From Anaerolineae bacterium (GTDB lineage: Bacteria; Chloroflexota; Anaerolineae; Aggregatilineales; Phototrophicaceae), in contig JALONZ010000055.1 in the NCBI GenBank assembly GCA_025454675.1, positions 1-8,865 of the forward strand: DNA of 8,865 nt, in the 5' to 3' direction. Below are positions 6,014-8,865 of this stretch, in pieces. The position numbers were made by a program, and so were the translations under genes. Every line of letters begins with the position of its first letter. The stretch's first letter is position 1. Under the pieces are notes generated by a model. It had not been told where the DNA came from, searched no databases, and was given only the letters and a program-made list of their open reading frames with translations.

Positions 6014-6042
6014 GTTATTCACAATTTATTTTAGGGAATAAC
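6014..6042. promoter_or_regulatory. Inverted repeat in the GNAT/gatA divergent promoter region
   Basis: GTTATTC (6014-6020) and GAATAAC (6036-6042) are perfect inverted repeats with half-site centres 22 bp apart, about two helical turns. It is closer to the acetyltransferase gene than to the gatA promoter. An operator role is inferred only from position and symmetry; a 7-bp repeat can arise by chance in AT-rich DNA. Confidence 0.3.
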
Positions 6043-6057
6043 GGTTGATTTTGAAAG

Positions 6058-6086
6058 TTAAAACAATGGCAAATTCATGTTATACT
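6058..6086 (+). promoter_or_regulatory. Candidate gatA promoter (extended -10)
   Basis: TTAAAA (6058-6063) and TATACT (6081-6086) are separated by 17 nt. The -10 is preceded by TG at 6078-6079, giving an extended -10. Transcription would start near 6093 and leave a leader of about 36 nt before the preferred gatA start. Confidence 0.55.
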
Positions 6087-6129
6087 TGCCCCTGTATGAC
6101 ATGACCATCAGATTAGGATGATTTTTCAC

Positions 6130-7596
6130 ATGACTGATTTAACCCACCTGACCATTACAGAAGCCCTCACCAAAATGGATGCGGGGGAAATAACCTCTGT
6201 TCAACTGACGCAAGCCTATCTGGATAAAATTAATCAACTTGACCCCCAAATTAAAGCCTATTTGACCGTTTCATCGGATATTGCGCTGGAACAAGCCGAA
6301 CATGCGGATTCGCTCCGCGCACAAGGGGTTAAAAAACCCTTACTTGGCATCCCGATGGGGATTAAAGATGTGCTATCCACCAAAGGCATCCAAACGACCT
6401 GCGGGTCAAAAATCCTCGCGGGATATATCCCCGTATTTGATGCGACTTGTGTGGCACGTTTATATGATGCGGGCATGGTGATTTTGGGTAAATTGAATAT
6501 GGATGAATTTGCGATGGGGTCATCCACCGAAAATTCAGGCTATTTCATCACGCGCAATCCGTGGGATTTGGAGCGCGTCCCTGGTGGGAGCAGTGGTGGC
6601 AGTGGCGCGGCGGTGGCGGCATTTATGGCGAGTGCCACACTTGGGACAGATACTGGCGGTAGCATTCGCCTCCCTGGTGCATTTTGTGGGATTGCCGCCC
6701 TCAAACCGAGTTATGGACGGGTGAGCCGATATGGACTCATCGCTTTTGGGTCATCACTCGATTCCGCGGGTCCGTTGGCGCGGACGGTGGAAGACACCGC
6801 ACGAATTTTGGGTGTCATTGCTGGTCATGACCCGCTCGATGCGACCAGTATGCCGGTTCCTGTCCCCAATTATTTAGAACACCTCACGGGTGATGTGAAA
6901 GGGGTGCGGGTGGGCATCCCCAAAGAATATTTTGTGGAAGGGATGCAACCCGAAGTTGAATCGGCAGTCCGTGCCGCCATTGAAAAACTGAAAGAAATGG
7001 GCGCGGAAATTGTAGAAATTAGCCTGCCCCATAGTGAATATAGCCTGCCTGTGTATTATTTGATTGCCACATCCGAAGCATCTGCCAATCTTGCCCGTTT
7101 TGATGGGATTCGCTATGGGGCGCGGGTAGAAGGTCAAGATATGTGGGATACCTATAAAAAGACGCGCGGACAAGGTTTTGGCTCAGAGGTCAAACGGCGT
7201 ATCATGTTGGGGACATACGCGCTATCAGCCGGCTACTATGATGCGTTTTATGGCAAAGCGACCCTAGTCCGTGCGCTGATTAAACAAGATTTTGACCGCG
7301 CGTTTGAAAAAGTGGATGTGATTTTATCGGCAACATCGCCATCGGTGGCGTTCAAAATTGGTCAAAAGACTGATAACCCATTGGAAATGTATCTGGCGGA
7401 TGTCATGACTATATCCGCAAATTTGGCGGGCGTGTGTGGTATCAATGTCCCGTGTGGATTTGGCGAGGGTGGAATGCCAATCGGATTGCAACTGATGGGC
7501 AAACCGTTTAATGAAGCGATGATTTTGCGCGTGGCACATGCTTATGAACAAGCCACCACATGGCATTTGCAACATCCGCAACTCGCAGGTGCATAA
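6130..7596 (+). CDS. gatA: Asp-tRNA(Asn)/Glu-tRNA(Gln) amidotransferase subunit A
   Basis: The glutaminase subunit of GatCAB, which releases ammonia from glutamine for amidation of mischarged Glu-tRNAGln (and Asp-tRNAAsn) in the cytoplasm. The 488-aa product has the amidase-signature fold. The Ser-cisSer-Lys triad is K79 (GIKDV), S154 (VPGGSSGGSG) and S178 (DTGGSIRLPG), numbers that coincide with those I recall for Staphylococcus aureus GatA. Other GatA hallmarks include MDEFAMGSSTENS, PSYGRVSRYGLIAFGSSLDS and YYDAFYGKA. I prefer ATG 6130 over ATG 6118: the upstream AGGATG is itself the SD-like site, and the product then begins MTDLTHLTITEA as family members usually do. gatB and gatC are absent from this window, so the subunits are encoded separately. 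A 28-bp palindrome follows the stop. Confidence 0.97.
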   Translation: MTDLTHLTITEALTKMDAGEITSVQLTQAYLDKINQLDPQIKAYLTVSSDIALEQAEHADSLRAQGVKKPLLGIPMGIKDVLSTKGIQTTCGSKILAGYIPVFDATCVARLYDAGMVILGKLNMDEFAMGSSTENSGYFITRNPWDLERVPGGSSGGSGAAVAAFMASATLGTDTGGSIRLPGAFCGIAALKPSYGRVSRYGLIAFGSSLDSAGPLARTVEDTARILGVIAGHDPLDATSMPVPVPNYLEHLTGDVKGVRVGIPKEYFVEGMQPEVESAVRAAIEKLKEMGAEIVEISLPHSEYSLPVYYLIATSEASANLARFDGIRYGARVEGQDMWDTYKKTRGQGFGSEVKRRIMLGTYALSAGYYDAFYGKATLVRALIKQDFDRAFEKVDVILSATSPSVAFKIGQKTDNPLEMYLADVMTISANLAGVCGINVPCGFGEGGMPIGLQLMGKPFNEAMILRVAHAYEQATTWHLQHPQLAGA

Positions 7597-7613
7597 AGTG
7601 ATACGAATGTGGT

Positions 7614-7641
7614 GTAAGGGCGCAATATATTGCGCCCTTAC
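7614..7641. repeat. 28-bp perfect palindrome between gatA and the next gene
   Basis: GTAAGGGCGCAATA (7614-7627) is followed directly by its exact reverse complement (7628-7641), with no spacer. It lies 17 nt after the gatA stop and 1 nt before the ribosome binding site of the downstream gene. It may end gatA mRNA (no T tract follows), act as an operator, or be a member of a dispersed palindromic repeat family. Confidence 0.75.
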
Positions 7642-7646
7642 GGAGA
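7642..7646 (+). promoter_or_regulatory. Ribosome binding site fixing the start of the unknown gene
   Basis: GGAGA lies 7 nt before ATG 7654. It excludes the upstream in-frame TTG at 7630, which is inside the palindrome and precedes the site. Confidence 0.65.
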
Positions 7647-7653
7647 TATCATC

Positions 7654-8286
7654 ATGGACATTATCATCAATCATCAACGCCATACCTTAACCCCTATCCG
7701 CCAGTTTCGGGCAGAGTATCATCTGCCCGATACATTTGGTATTGCCCACTTTGAACCTAAAAATTTTGCGGGATTAGGTCATATTGATGGCGCAGGGGAA
7801 GCATTAGATACATTGCGAATAGCCATTATTCAAGCCTTGCCACCACGCTTAACCACATTACCTACCCACGACTTTTTAGAACACATCGCCCGCTTGTTTG
7901 AGAATACGCTGAATGCTGTAAACCCCGTGATTGGCTTGCGTGATGTGGAAATTGGCTATGCGGTGAGTGGGTTTAGTGATATTTTGAATAATTGGCTGTA
8001 TGATGCCATTCGTGCGTCTCAAACCCATACCCCGCCAACCCCATTTGACACGTTATACGCGGATTGGCTTGCCAATAGTGGTAGACGTTCCGAAAAAAAA
8101 TATACCTATCCCTATCAGGGTGATGAATGGACAATCCGCTTTTTATATAATGCCTATGGGCGGGTGGGATTTCAAACTGATATGCACAATACAACCATGT
8201 ATGTTCAAGACATCATTTATGTTTGCCCTGCGGAGGGGTTTATTCACCAACTCACACGCGAGATGGTCAAAAAATTAACGGTTTGA
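7654..8286 (+). CDS. Hypothetical protein, family not recognised (210 aa)
   Basis: A soluble-looking 210-aa protein with no signal peptide, membrane segment or motif I can name. Residues 1-20 look like a beta hairpin followed by a basic stretch. Residues about 48-92 and 108-122 are likely helices. A Pro/Thr-rich turn (THTPPTPFD, 124-132) leads to a polar, aromatic-rich C-terminal half (about 150-200) with alternating patterns suggesting strands: YTYPYQGDEWTIRFLYNAYG and TTMYVQDIIYVCP. The start is fixed by GGAGA 7 nt upstream. Its last 12 bp overlap the convergent DUF6285-type gene. Codon use and composition look like the neighbours, so recent transfer is not suggested. It could be transcribed from gatA by read-through past the palindrome; I see no clear promoter of its own. 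Confidence 0.75.
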   Translation: MDIIINHQRHTLTPIRQFRAEYHLPDTFGIAHFEPKNFAGLGHIDGAGEALDTLRIAIIQALPPRLTTLPTHDFLEHIARLFENTLNAVNPVIGLRDVEIGYAVSGFSDILNNWLYDAIRASQTHTPPTPFDTLYADWLANSGRRSEKKYTYPYQGDEWTIRFLYNAYGRVGFQTDMHNTTMYVQDIIYVCPAEGFIHQLTREMVKKLTV

Positions 8287-8709
8287 CCACGCATCCAACG
8301 CGGGATTATCTATCTCGCTCAGCAGTTTATATAAAAAGTCGGGATTTGAAATGGTTAACTGGTCAGTTGTCGTTTCTAAGAGATGGTCAAGTAATGCCCC
8401 CGATAATTCAAACTGCCCAGAACGAATACCATCTGCTAATTCATCATTTTTTGCTTTTAATTGCTTAACAAGCTGGTAATGGCTATCAGGAAGTGAGTCT
8501 GTTGTTTCTAAAATAGCATTGATACGCGCCCATTCTGATTTGAGATACCCACTTTTATCAATCTCGCGTTCTACAATCCGCAAAATATTGATGGCGACCA
8601 ACGTTTGAAAATACAATTTGCGGTCTTGTTTGATAATCGGGATGATATGGGTTTGGATGTGCATCCGAACCGCATCGAGTAATTCTTCGGCAGTGGGGCG
8701 GTCTAACAT
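8275..8709 (-). CDS. DUF6285-type domain protein
   Basis: A 144-aa, mostly helical protein. Its opening DRPTAEELLDAVRMHI, the following FQTLVAINILRIVEREI and the later LKAKNDELADGIRSGQF match my memory of DUF6285, a small domain often found near aminoglycoside-phosphotransferase-like and acyl-CoA dehydrogenase genes. Neither neighbour is visible here, although the upstream side is cut by the window end. No biochemical function is known to me. The start is ATG 8709 with GAGG 10 nt upstream. Its 3' end overlaps the convergent gene by 12 bp. Confidence 0.8.
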   Translation of the reverse strand: MLDRPTAEELLDAVRMHIQTHIIPIIKQDRKLYFQTLVAINILRIVEREIDKSGYLKSEWARINAILETTDSLPDSHYQLVKQLKAKNDELADGIRSGQFELSGALLDHLLETTTDQLTISNPDFLYKLLSEIDNPALDAWSNR

Positions 8710-8745
8710 ATATCAGTATCCTCATAAAGTAACCTTCGCTATGTA

Positions 8746-8751
8746 ATTATA
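8746..8751 (-). promoter_or_regulatory. Possible -10 box for the DUF6285 gene
   Basis: Read on the minus strand this is a perfect TATAAT, about 37 nt upstream of the start codon. The position of the -35 box is occupied by a run of G tracts belonging to the repeat copy, and no -35 match is seen. The site may be fortuitous. Confidence 0.3.
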
Positions 8752-8865
8752 AAAACATCCCCTATCCCCCCCCGCCCCCCTTATCCCCACTACGTGGAGA
8801 AAGGGGGGAGAAAACCATTTCTAGGCTAGGTTTTTGCCCCCTCTCCAATTTTTGGGGAGGGGGTT
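8752..8865. repeat. Second copy of the C/T-rich repeat, inverted and cut by the window end
   Basis: Reverse-complemented, this block follows the same order as bases 31-125: a C-rich/G-rich hairpin (8837-8848 with 8852-8863, one mismatch), an A-rich spacer ending in GGTTTTCTCCCC, a second hairpin (about 8775-8804) and a terminal G-rich run. It is therefore a diverged copy in opposite orientation to copy 1. A clear CGTAGCAACTTAA terminal repeat is not found at its inner end (near 8730-8751), so that end is degraded or the copy is shorter. The outer end lies beyond the window. Confidence 0.65.
8759..8788 (-). other. Potential G-quadruplex motif
   Basis: On the minus strand four G tracts of 4, 6, 8 and 4 bases are separated by short loops (ATAA, C, ATA), fitting the usual G3+N1-7 pattern. 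The tract lies on the coding strand just upstream of the possible -10 box of the DUF6285 gene. Whether it folds is unknown. Confidence 0.5.

Noticed and set aside
6874..7173. Open frame on the minus strand inside gatA
   Set aside because: It is antisense to strongly conserved gatA sequence, has no recognisable protein features and no ribosome binding site that I could support.

Overview
The window is a stretch of ordinary bacterial chromosome with moderate GC (mid-40s per cent by eye), short intergenic gaps and clear Shine-Dalgarno sites. Protein style and the C/T-rich interspersed palindromes at both ends suggest a Chloroflexota (Anaerolineae-like) genome. This is inference from recognition, not from a search.

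Layout: bases 1-156 hold a MITE-like repeat with 13-bp terminal inverted repeats and two internal hairpins. Then follow rsgA (minus) and a short 52-aa single-pass membrane protein gene (minus, 1314-1472). Diverging from the latter is a plus-strand gene for a membrane-anchored TIR-like protein. A REP/REPIN-like pair of inverted hairpins separates that gene from the convergent ychF (minus). Upstream of ychF, on the same strand, lie genes for a Rieske ferredoxin, an SRPBCC protein and a two-domain GNAT acetyltransferase; the last two form a tight translationally coupled pair. gatA diverges from the acetyltransferase gene. A 28-bp perfect palindrome separates gatA from an unrecognised plus-strand gene, whose end overlaps by 12 bp the convergent minus-strand DUF6285-type gene. 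The window closes inside a second, inverted and partial copy of the C/T-rich repeat.

Three of the eleven genes serve translation: rsgA (30S maturation GTPase), ychF (ribosome-associated ATPase) and gatA (Glu-tRNAGln/Asp-tRNAAsn amidotransferase subunit A). They sit in separate transcription units, so this is at most a loose housekeeping neighbourhood.

The least conventional elements are the TIR-TM-ectodomain protein with its small divergent membrane neighbour, the hairpin doublet at 2829-2929 whose stems show a compensatory base-pair change, the inverted repeat copies at the two ends, and a G-quadruplex-type G-tract run upstream of the DUF6285 gene. I see no CRISPR array, tRNA, rRNA, prophage or intact insertion sequence.
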